From NCBI GenBank assembly GCA_964386865.1, contig CAYLUN010000131.1, positions 1 to 12,243 of the forward strand: DNA of 12,243 bases, in the 5' to 3' direction. This document shows positions 11,588 to 12,243 of this stretch, in pieces; the stretch's first letter is position 1, and every line of letters begins with the position of its first letter. The translations under genes and the position numbers were made by a program. The DNA is from CAYLUN01 sp964386865 (lineage in GTDB: Bacteria; Verrucomicrobiota; Kiritimatiellia; RFP12; UBA1067). The notes under the pieces were generated by a model. The model ran no database searches, was not told where the DNA came from, and was given only the letters and a program-made list of their open reading frames with translations.

Positions 11588-12243
11588 CTACTTGAACCAC
11601 TCCTCGCCGATGATCCGGCCGAGAAGATAGAATTTCGTGTCGGGGAACCAGAGGGTGCCCTTACCGTCCACGACGGTATAGCTGGAGTAGAAGGAGTTGC
11701 CGTTCTCCCGCTCCGCGAAAAGTTTAGGGGACGCAAATTCGATCGGCTGCTCGGCGTTCGGGTTGAAACGCCCCGCAATCAGGTAGAGCGGCCCGCGCTT
11801 CTGGTATTCGCGCTCGGCGTTGAAGTCGAAGGTGTTGTGTACGAGCGCGAAGTAGAGGCCGCTGGCCGCCTCCGGGCCTTTCCAATCGTAAATCGGGCAG
11901 GGCGAGCGCGGGTGAAGATACGCTGTGCCGCCGTCGCGGTCGAGCAGCTTCTTCGGCGGGCTCCAGGTCACGCCGTCGTCCCTGCTCTGCGACCAGAAGG
12001 GGTGGCCCGCGCAGGTGCGCGTCAGCGCGAAGAGTCGTCCGTCCGGCAGTTTGACGATGCCGGCCTCTTCGTTGGCGGAGCCGAACCTCTCGTGCTCGAC
12101 CTTCAGGACGTTCTCGTTGATGGAGAACCAGCTCAGCTTGAGGTCCTCCACGTTGGGGTCGTCGTCGATGGTATCGAACTGTAGGAATTCGATCGTACAG
12201 GCGCCTTTTTCCTCGCCGGGGAGCTTGCCGTGGCGCGAGACGC
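11588..12243 (-). CDS. Sialidase-superfamily (BNR/Asp-box) protein, C-terminal part (5' end outside window)
   Basis: The frame is open from the right window edge to a TAG at 11588-11590, giving 217 visible residues. No start needs to be assigned: the frame reads through the edge with plausible sequence (CTIEFLQFDTIDDDPN) upstream of an internal GTG at 12151. The blade NEEAGIVKLPDGRLFALTRT followed by SQSRDDGVTWSPPKKL carries the conserved Glu, Arg and Asp-box arrangement of sialidase-fold enzymes. SPCPIYDW, FALVHNTFDF, YLIAGRF and a final GKGTLWFPDTKFYLLGRI complete the propeller. It ends right after the fold, without the extra C-terminal module of its downstream neighbour. The full length, signal peptide and first catalytic Arg motif cannot be judged. 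Substrate unknown. Confidence 0.82.
   Translation of the reverse strand, partial: VSRHGKLPGEEKGACTIEFLQFDTIDDDPNVEDLKLSWFSINENVLKVEHERFGSANEEAGIVKLPDGRLFALTRTCAGHPFWSQSRDDGVTWSPPKKLLDRDGGTAYLHPRSPCPIYDWKGPEAASGLYFALVHNTFDFNAEREYQKRGPLYLIAGRFNPNAEQPIEFASPKLFAERENGNSFYSSYTVVDGKGTLWFPDTKFYLLGRIIGEEWFK

Noticed and set aside
11492..12184. Plus-strand 230-codon frame opposite the partial sialidase-like gene
   Set aside because: It is antisense to a frame with an Asp-box and conserved blade motifs. No independent coding signature.

Overview
The window is a high-GC bacterial segment in which every supported gene lies on the minus strand, so the transcription order runs from high to low coordinates. 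The mix of secreted sialidase-like beta-propellers, GH32/43-like propellers with the 'IDTGRQLFVDDFLI' signature, a giant LamG plus autotransporter-associated beta-strand-repeat protein and an FCD-type GntR regulator is typical of carbohydrate-degrading PVC bacteria (Verrucomicrobiota, Kiritimatiellota, Lentisphaerota, Planctomycetota). Kiritimatiellota or Verrucomicrobiota is the best guess, but nothing in the window (no rRNA, no housekeeping marker) fixes the lineage.

Layout in transcription order: (1) 12243-11588, the 3' part of a sialidase-superfamily propeller gene, cut by the window edge; (2) 11517-9949, a secreted sialidase-like propeller with four Asp-boxes and an extra C-terminal module; (3) 9832-9083, a FadR/FCD-family GntR regulator; (4) 8855-3633, a protein of about 1740 residues with a signal peptide, a LamG-like lectin domain and two long diverged copies of a beta-strand-repeat module; (5) 3513-1492, a secreted GH32/43-like propeller protein; (6) 1459-1, a paralogue of (5), cut by the window start. 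Spacers are short (32 to 227 bp), and no sequenced stretch over 300 bases lacks a gene.

The genes read as one locus for surface or periplasmic handling of a glycan: three or four secreted propeller enzymes or binders, one giant extracellular lectin-like beta-solenoid, and a metabolite-sensing repressor in the middle. No transporter, sulfatase or kinase is visible, so this is only part of a utilisation locus, and the substrate is unknown.

The observations most worth following are: (a) an apparently unnamed module of about 110 residues shared by three neighbouring secreted proteins, at the N-terminus of two and the extreme C-terminus of the third; (b) a 14-bp motif (AAACCGG-N-A-N-AC-N-G) found in the predicted core promoters of both the regulator and the giant gene, suggesting autoregulation and direct control; (c) a REPIN-like pair of inverted hairpins with a compensatory stem change between genes (4) and (5); (d) 7-bp-periodic tandem repeats in two of the intergenic spacers. 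All functional assignments come from reading motifs by eye, with no database search.
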